DNA of 64,000 bases from a bacterium (GTDB taxonomy: Bacteria; Oederibacteriota; CAKKQC01): positions 100,529 through 164,528 of the forward strand of contig CAKKQC010000007.1 of the NCBI GenBank assembly GCA_919901855.1, in the 5' to 3' direction. The translations under genes and the position numbers were made by a program. Positions within the stretch are counted from its first letter, which is position 1, and every line of letters begins with the position of its first letter. A model generated the notes under the pieces. That model had not been told where the DNA came from, did no database searches, and saw nothing but the letters and a program-made list of their open reading frames with translations. Below are positions 54,787 through 62,677 of this stretch, piece by piece.

Positions 54787-56283
54787 TCAGGCGTGTCCTG
54801 ACGTCAGCGTCTGGCGCCCCAGCTTCCAGAGGTAGAGGTCGAACTGGCCCGGGTACATGTGCACCTTCCCCGACTCGATATGCACGATGCGGTCCGCGAG
54901 CGCGTTCACGAAGAAGAGGTCGTGGCTGATGAACGCGAGCGTGCCCGTGTACGTCTGGAGCGCGGCGATGAGCGCGGCCACGCTGTCCATGTCGAGGTGG
55001 GTCGTGGGCTCGTCGAGGAGCAGGAGGTTGGGCGGGTCGAGCAGGATCTTGACCAGCGAGAGCCGGCTCTTTTCCCCGCCGCTGAGCACCTTGACCGGCT
55101 TGTGGACCGCGTCGCCGGGGAAGAGGAACGAGCCGAGGACGGTCCGCACGAACTGCTGGGAGTGGGTCCGGCTCCCGCGGATGGCCTCCTCGAACACGGT
55201 GGCCCCGGGGTCCATGGTTCCCTCCCGGTGCTGGGCGTGGTAGCCGACGGTCACGTTGGCGCCCACGATGCGCTCCCCGGACTCGAAGTCGAGGACGCCG
55301 GCCAGGATCTTGAGCAACGTGGACTTGCCCGCGCCGTTGGGCCCGACGAACGCCATCCGCCAGCCGCGGTGAAGGGTGAGGTCGAGGCCGCGATAGACGG
55401 GGGTGTGGCCGTAGGACTTGCTCATGTGCCGCAGCGTCAGCACGTCCTTGCCGCACCGCGGCGGCTGGGGGAACTGGACCGAGATCGACTTCGGGTCGGG
55501 CGCGATCTCGATGCGCTCGACCCGTTCGAGTTTCTTCATCATGCTCTGGGCGCGCCGCGCGGTGGAAAGGCGGGCCCGGTTCCGGGCGATGAACTCCTCC
55601 ATCCGCGCGACCTGGCCGTCCTGGACCTTGCGCGAGGACTCGAGCCGGCGCTTCTCCTCGGTTCGTTCCGTGACAAACGACTCGTAGTCGCCGGGGTAGA
55701 CCTCGATCTCGTGGTCCTGGACGCTCACGATCGCCTGGCAGACGGTGTTGATGAAGGCGCGGTCGTGGGAGATGACGACGACGGTGCCCCGGAACTCCTG
55801 CAGGTACTCCTGGAACCAGAGCAGGGACCAGAGGTCGAGGTGGTTCGTCGGCTCGTCGAGCAGGAGGAGGTCGGGGTCCGAGAGGAGCAGCCGGGCCATC
55901 GCCACCCGCATGGCCCAGCCGCCGCTGAGCTGCTTCACGGGCCGGGGGAAGTCCGTGATTCTGAACCCCAGTCCCATGAGGATGGCCTTGGCCTCCGCCT
56001 TCTGGCGGTCGTCGGCATCCGGCCCGGCGGCTTCGTCCACGACGCTCCGGTTCGAGACCGGGGCGTTCTCCTGGGGCAGGTACCCGGTCCGGATCCCGCG
56101 CTTGATCTCGATCTTGCCCTCGTCCGGCTCGGTCTCGCCGAGGATGAGCCGGAAGATCGTGGACTTGCCCGATCCGTTCGGCCCGACCAGCGCGAACCGG
56201 TCGCCCGCGTTGATCTGGAGCGACGCGTTCTCGAACAGGACCTGCTCGCCGTAGGCCAGCGAGATGTTGCGCAATGAAATCAT
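54787..56283 (-). CDS. ABC-F family ATPase (ribosome-associated)
   Basis: The 498-residue soluble protein has two ABC cassettes: Walker A GPNGSGKST and GPNGAGKST, signatures LSGGWAMRVAMARLL and LSGGEKSRLSLVKILL, Walker B LLLLDEPTNHLD and LLLLDEPTTHLD. They are joined by a charged interdomain linker (RLESSRKVQDGQVARMEEFI). ABC-F proteins bind the ribosomal E site to rescue or regulate translation, and some confer antibiotic resistance. Start ATG 56283 has GAGGAG 5 nt upstream. A TTGACA/TACGAT promoter and a 100-nt structured leader precede it. Confidence 0.9.
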   Translation of the reverse strand: MISLRNISLAYGEQVLFENASLQINAGDRFALVGPNGSGKSTIFRLILGETEPDEGKIEIKRGIRTGYLPQENAPVSNRSVVDEAAGPDADDRQKAEAKAILMGLGFRITDFPRPVKQLSGGWAMRVAMARLLLSDPDLLLLDEPTNHLDLWSLLWFQEYLQEFRGTVVVISHDRAFINTVCQAIVSVQDHEIEVYPGDYESFVTERTEEKRRLESSRKVQDGQVARMEEFIARNRARLSTARRAQSMMKKLERVERIEIAPDPKSISVQFPQPPRCGKDVLTLRHMSKSYGHTPVYRGLDLTLHRGWRMAFVGPNGAGKSTLLKILAGVLDFESGERIVGANVTVGYHAQHREGTMDPGATVFEEAIRGSRTHSQQFVRTVLGSFLFPGDAVHKPVKVLSGGEKSRLSLVKILLDPPNLLLLDEPTTHLDMDSVAALIAALQTYTGTLAFISHDLFFVNALADRIVHIESGKVHMYPGQFDLYLWKLGRQTLTSGHA

Positions 56284-56386
56284 GGCGGCTCCTCTTTCGT
56301 GCGATGGAAACACAGTCCCCCGAAGGTTGGCGGCAGTCTGGGTGTCTGCACCCTTCGGACTGCGGCGGAGGACCTCAGTGGCTCAC
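56284..56386 (-). promoter_or_regulatory. ABC-F gene leader with mutually exclusive hairpins
   Basis: In the transcript, segment CAGTCCGAAGG (56362-56352) can pair with a nearby GACTG (56338-56334), enclosing an inner GGGTG/CACCC stem. Alternatively it can pair with CCTTCGGGGGACTG (56326-56313). The second pairing is followed by TGTTT and lies about 20 nt before the ribosome binding site. This is the architecture expected of an attenuator. Confidence 0.5.
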
Positions 56387-56392
56387 GATTCG

Positions 56393-56422
56393 ATCGTACC
56401 GGGAGCCGAATCCCGGTGTCAA
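56393..56422 (-). promoter_or_regulatory. Sigma-70-like promoter of the ABC-F gene
   Basis: On the reverse strand a perfect TTGACA (56422-56417), an 18-nt spacer and TACGAT (56398-56393) are seen. The spacer itself is a hairpin-forming inverted repeat, ACCGGGA and TCCCGGT. A palindrome ACGAT-TCG-ATCGT overlaps the -10. Confidence 0.65.
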
Positions 56423-56438
56423 AGAGGCGTGGGTGTGA

Positions 56439-56444
56439 CACAAT
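56439..56444 (+). promoter_or_regulatory. Candidate -10 element for the M23-like gene
   Basis: CACAAT lies 6 nt before the ATG at 56451. A possible -35 (TGTCAA, 56417-56422) is the complement of the divergent ABC-F -35, so the two promoters would share bases. Confidence 0.35.
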
Positions 56445-56450
56445 GCGCCC

Positions 56451-58481
56451 ATGATCCAGCGGAGGGCCATGTCCACGATCACGCCGGTCGAGCTCGACCG
56501 GGGGGAGACGCTCTCCTTCACGCTCCGGGACGGGCGGGTCCGGACGCTCAAGCTCCTGGACACCTTCGCCGCGCCGTTGATCACGAACCTCGACCGTCCG
56601 GCGACGCGGGCGCATCCCCGGGTCGGCGGGAAGACGATCTACCACTTCGGCGCGCGGGTCGAGATCGACGGGCATTCGATGACGCTCCAGCGCTACGTCG
56701 GGGTCCAGGAGACCTTCCACGAGCCGTATGTCGTCAACGGGATGCGGATCTGGCTGGACGGGGTCGCGGCCGTCTTCCGGTTCATGACCGAGCAGCACGG
56801 GCCGTGCCGCCCGGGCAAGGCGGCGCGATTCGTCGTGCAGGACGCCGGGCTCGGCATCTGCCCGGAGCGGGTCGTGCCCTGGTACCCGAACGCGGAGGGC
56901 CGACTCCGGATCGAGGCGTGCTACGGCGGCGACGATCCCTGGATGGGGGCCTATGCCGGCGAGGATGCGCACGGGGGGCTCGACGTGGACATGCCCGAGG
57001 GGACCCCGCTCGTGGCCCCGATCTCGTTCGATTTCCAGCACCTGGCCCATGCCGTCGCGCGGGGCGACGGGAACAACCGGTGGGAGGGATGGCGGCGGTG
57101 GCCCGACGGGTCGACGTGGGTCCTCGGGGTGGCCCACGTGGCGTCGCTGGCCGCCCGGGAGCGGACGCCTCTCGCGCGGGGGAGCCGCATCGGACTCGGC
57201 GCCGGGATGGCGGTCGGGTACATCGAGCATTCGCACTTCAACTTCCGGGTCGTCGATCACGGGAAAACGTACCGACTGGACCCCTGGATCATCTTCTGGG
57301 AGGCCTTCCGGTCCCGTGCGCGCCGGATCTCGATGCGGCCGCCGGACCGGGCCCGGACGGGCCGGCGGGTGGCGTTCCGGTGCGACGGGTCGCGGCGCGG
57401 GCTGGCGTACGCGTGGACCTTCGGCGACGGCGGAAGCTCGGCCGGCGCCGCGCCGGTCCATGTCTTCGCCCGGCGGGGCATCTACCCGGTGACGCTCACC
57501 GTGGACGACGGCCGGGAGCGCACCACCGGGACCTGCCACCTGACCGTGGACGGCGAGCCGGTGCGCCGGCCGGCGCTGGTCGTGGCCGCGCCCGGCGAGG
57601 TCTCGTTCCGGCCGCGGCCCGCCCACGTGGCCGACACGTACGGCGTCCCGCCGGCCTCCCTGCCGCACACGGTCGAGTTCACGGCGATGTCCGACGGCGC
57701 GATCGAGCTGCATCCCTTCCTCCACGCCCGGGAGCGGAGGGCCGGGCCGAACCCGTGGGTGGCGGGGCCGAGGCGGGTGCTCATCCGGAACGCCGGCGGC
57801 GGGCGGCTGGCGGCGGCCCGCGTCAGGATCAGGTACGAGCTCGGGCGCGGCTGGCTGGCGGCGTCGGTGCGCGGCCGGAGCGTCGTCCTCGCCGTCAACC
57901 CGCGCGGCCTGCCGGGCGGAGCCTACCGGGCGATCGTCGAAGTCGCGGTCCCGGGCGCCGTCAACTCGCCGCAGGCGTTCCGGGTCCGGCTCCGGGCGAG
58001 CGCCCGGAGCCCCTTCTGGCACGCGGTCGTGGACGACCTCGATCCCGGATGCGTCGCGACGCCCGGTTTCTGGATCGCCCCGCGGTTCCCGGCCTGGTGG
58101 CCGCGGCCCGGCCACGGCGGCCGCGCCCTCTTCAACGGCGGCCGCGCGGCGGCGGGCGAGTTCGTCCGGTACACGCCCTTCCTCTGGGGCGGCACGTACG
58201 ACGTCATGCTCGGGCCCGACACCCCGGTCGATCCGGCGGGCCGGTTTCAGGTCCGGGTCCGCCACCGGGGCGGGACGAAGACGGTGTGGCTCCGGCCGGC
58301 CCGCTCACGCCGGATCGGGACGTTCGTCTTCCGGCACGGGACCGGGGGCTGGGTCGAGATCCGTTCGGACCGGTCGGAGGGTCAGGTGGCGGCGGACGCG
58401 GTCTTTTTCATCAGGGTCGGGGATTCTCCCGGCCGAACCTGGGATCATGGGATTCCTTCGCGAGGAGGTCGGACACGATGA
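56451..58481 (+). CDS. M23 (LytM)-like metallopeptidase with PKD domain
   Basis: The 676-residue protein contains the M23 zinc pattern: AHGGLDVDMPEGTPLVAP (HxxxD, near residue 174) and EHSHFNFRV (HxH, near 260), matching GHxGxD...PHLHFEV of LytM endopeptidases. A PKD domain follows at about 300-370 (YAWTFGDGGSSAGA, GIYPVTLTVDDG), then two beta-rich domains of unknown type. M23 enzymes cut peptidoglycan cross-bridges or peptides. No signal peptide is visible at this N-terminus, which is odd for such an enzyme. Its stop overlaps the SDR start (ATGA). Confidence 0.6.
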   Translation: MIQRRAMSTITPVELDRGETLSFTLRDGRVRTLKLLDTFAAPLITNLDRPATRAHPRVGGKTIYHFGARVEIDGHSMTLQRYVGVQETFHEPYVVNGMRIWLDGVAAVFRFMTEQHGPCRPGKAARFVVQDAGLGICPERVVPWYPNAEGRLRIEACYGGDDPWMGAYAGEDAHGGLDVDMPEGTPLVAPISFDFQHLAHAVARGDGNNRWEGWRRWPDGSTWVLGVAHVASLAARERTPLARGSRIGLGAGMAVGYIEHSHFNFRVVDHGKTYRLDPWIIFWEAFRSRARRISMRPPDRARTGRRVAFRCDGSRRGLAYAWTFGDGGSSAGAAPVHVFARRGIYPVTLTVDDGRERTTGTCHLTVDGEPVRRPALVVAAPGEVSFRPRPAHVADTYGVPPASLPHTVEFTAMSDGAIELHPFLHARERRAGPNPWVAGPRRVLIRNAGGGRLAAARVRIRYELGRGWLAASVRGRSVVLAVNPRGLPGGAYRAIVEVAVPGAVNSPQAFRVRLRASARSPFWHAVVDDLDPGCVATPGFWIAPRFPAWWPRPGHGGRALFNGGRAAAGEFVRYTPFLWGGTYDVMLGPDTPVDPAGRFQVRVRHRGGTKTVWLRPARSRRIGTFVFRHGTGGWVEIRSDRSEGQVAADAVFFIRVGDSPGRTWDHGIPSRGGRTR

Positions 58482-59179
58482 AGACGGTGGTGGTGACGGG
58501 ATGCGACTACGGGCTCGGGGTCGAGCTCGCGAAGCGGGGACTCGCGGACGGCTGGCGCGTGTTCGCCGGCTGCCTGCACCCGGCGAAGGCGAAAGCGATG
58601 CGCGACCCGAGCCGGGCCTACGGCAAGCAGTTGACGGTCCTGCCCATGGACATGTCGTCGGAGCCGGCAATCCGGCGGGCGGCGGCGGTCATCCGCCGCA
58701 AAGTGCCGCGGCTCGACCTGGTCGTCAACAACGCCGGCGTGTTCTGGAACGACGGTCCGGAGAAGGTGTCCTCGCGGGACTTCCAGCGCATGTTCGCCGT
58801 GAACACGATCGGCCCCGCGATCCTCGTCCGCGAGCTGCTGAAACCCCTGCGCGCGGCGCGCGGCGCGATCGTGAACATCTCCTCCGAGGCGGGGTCGCTC
58901 GCGGGCGTCGCGAACGCCCGGCCGATCATCGCCTACGGCGCGAGCAAGGCGGCGCTGAACATGGTAATGCGGCGCCTCTCGTTCATGCTCGCGGACGACG
59001 GCATCCGGATCCTGCTCGTGCACCCGGGCTGGATGCGCACGCCCATGGGGCGGACGGCCGGCGATCCGACCCAGGAGCCGGCGGCGACGGCGAAGGATGT
59101 CTTCGAGCTCGCGGCCAAGCTCGACGACCGGATGACCGGCTCGTTCGTCGAGCACTCCGGCCGCCCGTACCCCTGGTGA
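58478..59179 (+). CDS. Short-chain dehydrogenase/reductase
   Basis: The 233-residue SDR has the cofactor motif TGCDYGLG, DLVVNNAGVFWNDG, the catalytic Ser in IVNISSEAGS and YGASKAALNMVMR (YxxxK). Classical SDRs oxidise or reduce hydroxy/keto groups with NAD(P). The start is supported by GAGGAGG and by a 4-bp overlap with the M23-like gene. Substrate unknown. It is convergent with the glycosidase gene 7 nt away. Confidence 0.88.
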   Translation: MKTVVVTGCDYGLGVELAKRGLADGWRVFAGCLHPAKAKAMRDPSRAYGKQLTVLPMDMSSEPAIRRAAAVIRRKVPRLDLVVNNAGVFWNDGPEKVSSRDFQRMFAVNTIGPAILVRELLKPLRAARGAIVNISSEAGSLAGVANARPIIAYGASKAALNMVMRRLSFMLADDGIRILLVHPGWMRTPMGRTAGDPTQEPAATAKDVFELAAKLDDRMTGSFVEHSGRPYPW

Positions 59180-59186
59180 AGGGGGC

Positions 59187-60953
59187 CTACTTCCTGCGGG
59201 AGCCCGACCGGAACCGGTAGAGGTCGTACCCGGCGGCGCGGGCCGCCGCGATCGTCTCCGGGTACGGCGTGTCGCAGATATCCAGGAAGCCGATCTGGTA
59301 GTTCTCGGCGTCGAACCGGCCGGTCAGGCACTGGTCGTGGTACTGGAACCAGTGCGCGCCCACGATCGCGGGATTCGCGAGGGCCCCCCGCATGTAGAAC
59401 GCGTAGGTGTCCCCGCGCTGGGCTTGCGTGCCCACGCTTCGGAGTCCCGTGTGCAGCATCCCGCGGTCGAGCGCGCCGAAGTGCCACTCGCCGACGATGA
59501 TGGGCTTGTCGTCGCCGGGGAGCAGCCGCAAGTCCGCCGCCGTGAACCGGTACCGGTTGAAGCTCACGACGTCGCACCACCGCGCGGCGGCCCGGACCAC
59601 CTCGGGCTCACCCTCGAAGGGCCAGTAGTGCATGTGAATCCGGCTGCCCAGGTAGAGCTTGCAGGGCGCGACGGCCTTCATCTCGTCGCGGCAGACGCGG
59701 TAGTACGTGTCCGCGAGCCGGGCGAGGTCGGGGACCTTCGGCCACGACAGCTCGTTGTCGATGAACCAGCCGATGCACCAGGGGTCGTTCGCCGTGGTCT
59801 TCGCGAGCTCGCGGCATCCGGCGCGCAGCGCGCCGCGGCAGGCGGCGTCGGCCATGTCCGGGAACCCGCCGGCGTTCCGGCGGCCCGAATATCGAACAGT
59901 GGCGCAATACGGCGTGCGGCGCATGGACGCGATCGCGGCGTCCGACCAGTTCGCGATCGTGTTCAGGCCCCAACTCCGGAGACGGCGGTGGGCGAGGCTC
60001 CGCGCGGCCGCCAGCCAGCCGGCCCCGTACTTGCGCCGCAGGTTCGCGCCGTGGAAGTCGAACGAGTCCCGGTTCCCGAACGCCGCCAGCGGGCCACGGC
60101 GGGGGAGTGCCTCGAAGAACCGTTCCCGGTCCCGGACCCGCGTGCTTTCGCGGGTGTTCACGCACGTGATCCCGTGCGACCAGAACAGGGCGCCGGCGGG
60201 GTCCACGAGCCACCACCGCCCCGTGACCTTCGCGGTGCGGAAGTGGCCGGTCGCCTCGAGCCGCGGCCCCGCGGCCCAGCCGCCCCAGCGGGTCCGGCGC
60301 GCGGGGCCCGGGAACCGGCGCAGGTCGGCGGCCTCGCGACGACCGGCCTCGCGCAGGTCGCGATCGGCGTGGATCTTGCCGGGCCACTCCCGGTGCCGGT
60401 ACTGGCCGTACGCGTCCGCGAGCGGGAAGATGGCGGGACCGAGCGGGTCCGGTTCGGGAAGCGCGTGGACGCGCACGGCGCGGAGGCGCGAGATCTCGAT
60501 CTCGCGAGGTGCCGCCTCGGCGACGGCGTAGAGCACGAGCGAGGGGACCCTGGCCGGGTCCGGCGTGTCCCAGAGCCAGACGAAGTCGCCGGGCGCCCCG
60601 TTCATCCCCGGGAACCGCTTCCGGAGTTCCGGGGGCCACGCCTGCCGCTTGAGCAGGACCCGGACCGTGGCCCGAGCGCCCGGGGCCAGCACCGCGATCC
60701 CGTCGGTCCACGGGTGCGGTCCCGCCTGGCACACGATCGCGCCCTCGCGTACCCCAAGGTTGCGGACGTCGAGGTCGATCGCCGTGCACCCGGTCAGGTC
60801 CCAGCCGCCGCCCGGCGCCGGGATCGTGATCCCGGGGTTCCGTCGACCTGGTGTGAAACGAATGCGGACGCTGCCGGGCCACGCCCCGGCCCTCACGCGC
60901 GCGTGATTGGCCCGGATCTTCCGCATCTGGAACGACAGGAGCTCCAAGCTCAT
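59187..60953 (-). CDS. Agarase-like glycoside hydrolase (second copy of the fold)
   Basis: The 588-residue protein has an N-terminal beta-domain of about 190 residues and a TIM barrel. The barrel carries SWGLNTIANWSDAAIASM, IGWFIDNELSWPKV (acid/base Glu near 400), PIIVGEWHFGALDRGM (nucleophile Glu near 487) and IVGAHWFQYHDQCLTGR. These mirror the enzyme at 10677-13028, but overall identity looks modest. No signal peptide is evident, so it may act on oligosaccharides inside the cell. The ATG at 60953 has TACAAT 7 nt upstream. Confidence 0.7.
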   Translation of the reverse strand: MSLELLSFQMRKIRANHARVRAGAWPGSVRIRFTPGRRNPGITIPAPGGGWDLTGCTAIDLDVRNLGVREGAIVCQAGPHPWTDGIAVLAPGARATVRVLLKRQAWPPELRKRFPGMNGAPGDFVWLWDTPDPARVPSLVLYAVAEAAPREIEISRLRAVRVHALPEPDPLGPAIFPLADAYGQYRHREWPGKIHADRDLREAGRREAADLRRFPGPARRTRWGGWAAGPRLEATGHFRTAKVTGRWWLVDPAGALFWSHGITCVNTRESTRVRDRERFFEALPRRGPLAAFGNRDSFDFHGANLRRKYGAGWLAAARSLAHRRLRSWGLNTIANWSDAAIASMRRTPYCATVRYSGRRNAGGFPDMADAACRGALRAGCRELAKTTANDPWCIGWFIDNELSWPKVPDLARLADTYYRVCRDEMKAVAPCKLYLGSRIHMHYWPFEGEPEVVRAAARWCDVVSFNRYRFTAADLRLLPGDDKPIIVGEWHFGALDRGMLHTGLRSVGTQAQRGDTYAFYMRGALANPAIVGAHWFQYHDQCLTGRFDAENYQIGFLDICDTPYPETIAAARAAGYDLYRFRSGSRRK

Positions 60954-60960
60954 CCCGCTG

Positions 60961-60966
60961 ATTGTA
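60961..60966 (-). promoter_or_regulatory. Candidate -10 element, leaderless start
   Basis: TACAAT on the reverse strand lies 7 nt before the ATG at 60953, inside a 33-bp divergent region. Confidence 0.45.
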
Positions 60967-60971
60967 TCTGA

Positions 60972-60977
60972 TAGACT
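60972..60977 (+). promoter_or_regulatory. Candidate -10 element, leaderless start
   Basis: TAGACT lies 9 nt before the ATG at 60987, back to back with the reverse -10 at 60961-60966. Confidence 0.4.
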
Positions 60978-60986
60978 GACGCCACC

Positions 60987-62648
60987 ATGCGTACCTTCGC
61001 CTGTGCCGCGATGTCACTCCTCCTCCCCGCGCTCGCCACCGCCGCCCCCGCGACCACCACTCCGGCGACCGCCCCCGGGGTTATGCAGGACCGGTTCGTC
61101 TGGCTGTTCGGGATCGAGCTGTCCGAGCCGGGCGGGATGGCCAAGGTTGAGGGGATCCTCGACGGCGCCGTCAAGCACGAGATCAACGGCGTCGTCGCGT
61201 CCGGTGGGGCGGACGAGCTCGCCGGCCTCCAGGCCGTCTGCGACCGGCTCGGGCTCGAGCTGATCCCGGCCCAGTTCTCGTTCGGGTACGGCGGCCCGTT
61301 CCTGAAGCACAACCGGAACCTCGCCGAGGGCCTCCAGGTCGTCGACGCGCCTTTCGTGGCCGGGACGGACGGGAAGGCGACGCTGGTACCCGACCCCGAC
61401 TTGGCGATCGTGAACGGGGATTTCGAGACCCACAACGGGGACCGGTTCAAGGGCTTCGGATTCCATGACGCTCCCGGCGTCATCTCGTTCGCGGATGCCG
61501 CGGTCACGCACGGCGGCACGACGGCCATGCGGCTCACGAACTTCGCCTCGGACCGGTGGGGCCACGGCCGGGTGAGCGAGAAGGTCAAGGTCCTTCCCCG
61601 ACGCTGCTACCGGGTCTCGATCTGGGCGAAGTCGCAGGACCTCAAGGCCGAGGACTTCAAGATCATGACCCTGGTGCCGGGCAAGGACGAGCGGACGCTC
61701 TCCCACCGGAGCTTCAAGCTGGGGGCGACCGCGGACTGGACGAAGGTCGAGTACGTGTTCAACTCCGGCAAGTACACGGACGTGCTCCTGTACGCGGGCG
61801 TCTGGGGCGGCCAGTCGGGCACGCTCTGGCTCGACGACTGGTCCATCACCGAGATCGGGCCGATGAACCCCCTCCGGCGGCCGGGCACGCCGGTCTCGGT
61901 CAAGGGCGCGGACGGGAAGCGCTACGAGGAAGGCAAGGACTTCGCCAGGATCGAGGATCCCGAACTCCATCCATGGAGCCTCCGGCCGGATCTTCCGATC
62001 ACGCTCCTGCCGGGCTCCCGGATCAAGCCCGGGACGAAACTGAAGGTGAGCTGGTACCACCCCATGATCGTGCACGACAGCCAGGTCACGGTCTGCATGG
62101 CCGAGCCCGAGATCTACCGGATCGTGGACGAGGAGGCGAAGGCCCTGATCGAGAAGCTCCATCCGAAGCGGATCATGCTCAACCAGGACGAGATCCGGAT
62201 GGGCGGGACCTGCAAGGCCTGCGCGGGCCGCAACATGGGCGAGCTCCTCGGACAATCGATCACGAAGATCATGAAGATCGTCCGGAAGCACGATCCCAAG
62301 GTCCAGATCTACTGCTGGTCTGACATGTTCGATCCCAACCACAATGCGAAGCCGGGGGCGTACTACCACGTGCAGGGCGACTACACGGGGTCGTGGAAGC
62401 ACATCCCGAAGGACCTCGTCATGGCCATCTGGGGGGACAAGGCGGAGGAGAAGAGCTTCAAGTTCTTCTCGGACCACGGGTTCAAGATCCTGGGCTCCTG
62501 CTACTACGACACGGACACCCTCGATCTCGTGCCGGGCTGGGTCGCGATGGCGAGGAAGTACAGGGCGGTCCGCGGGCTCATGTACACGACGTGGGTCCCG
62601 AAGTACGAGCTCCTGCCCGCGTTCGGCGACCTGCTGGCGACCCAGTAG
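60987..62648 (+). CDS. Secreted GH20-like TIM-barrel protein with inserted carbohydrate-binding domain
   Basis: The 553-residue protein has a signal peptide (AAMSLLLPALATA-A). The first 110 residues start a barrel (KHEINGVVASGGADELAGLQ). Residues about 130-290 are a CBM-like jelly roll (LAIVNGDFETHNGDRFKGFG ... GQSGTLWLDDWSITEIG). The barrel then resumes with KRIMLNQDEIRMGGTC, whose adjacent Asp-Glu resembles the catalytic pair of GH20/GH84-type hexosaminidases. The assignment is tentative. It is divergent from the agarase-like gene, so the two may serve one glycan. Confidence 0.55.
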   Translation: MRTFACAAMSLLLPALATAAPATTTPATAPGVMQDRFVWLFGIELSEPGGMAKVEGILDGAVKHEINGVVASGGADELAGLQAVCDRLGLELIPAQFSFGYGGPFLKHNRNLAEGLQVVDAPFVAGTDGKATLVPDPDLAIVNGDFETHNGDRFKGFGFHDAPGVISFADAAVTHGGTTAMRLTNFASDRWGHGRVSEKVKVLPRRCYRVSIWAKSQDLKAEDFKIMTLVPGKDERTLSHRSFKLGATADWTKVEYVFNSGKYTDVLLYAGVWGGQSGTLWLDDWSITEIGPMNPLRRPGTPVSVKGADGKRYEEGKDFARIEDPELHPWSLRPDLPITLLPGSRIKPGTKLKVSWYHPMIVHDSQVTVCMAEPEIYRIVDEEAKALIEKLHPKRIMLNQDEIRMGGTCKACAGRNMGELLGQSITKIMKIVRKHDPKVQIYCWSDMFDPNHNAKPGAYYHVQGDYTGSWKHIPKDLVMAIWGDKAEEKSFKFFSDHGFKILGSCYYDTDTLDLVPGWVAMARKYRAVRGLMYTTWVPKYELLPAFGDLLATQ

Positions 62649-62677
62649 CGGCGGACGACTTGGGGCGGGCTGACCGG

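Noticed and set aside
56385-56420. tRNA fragment (T-arm-like CCGGG...CCCGG)
   Set aside because: No acceptor, D or anticodon arms can be built around it. It fits better as an inverted repeat in the ABC-F promoter spacer.
10677-60953. The two agarase-like enzymes as a recent duplication
   Set aside because: They share fold motifs and the catalytic pair but little extended identity, and have different domain layouts and export status.
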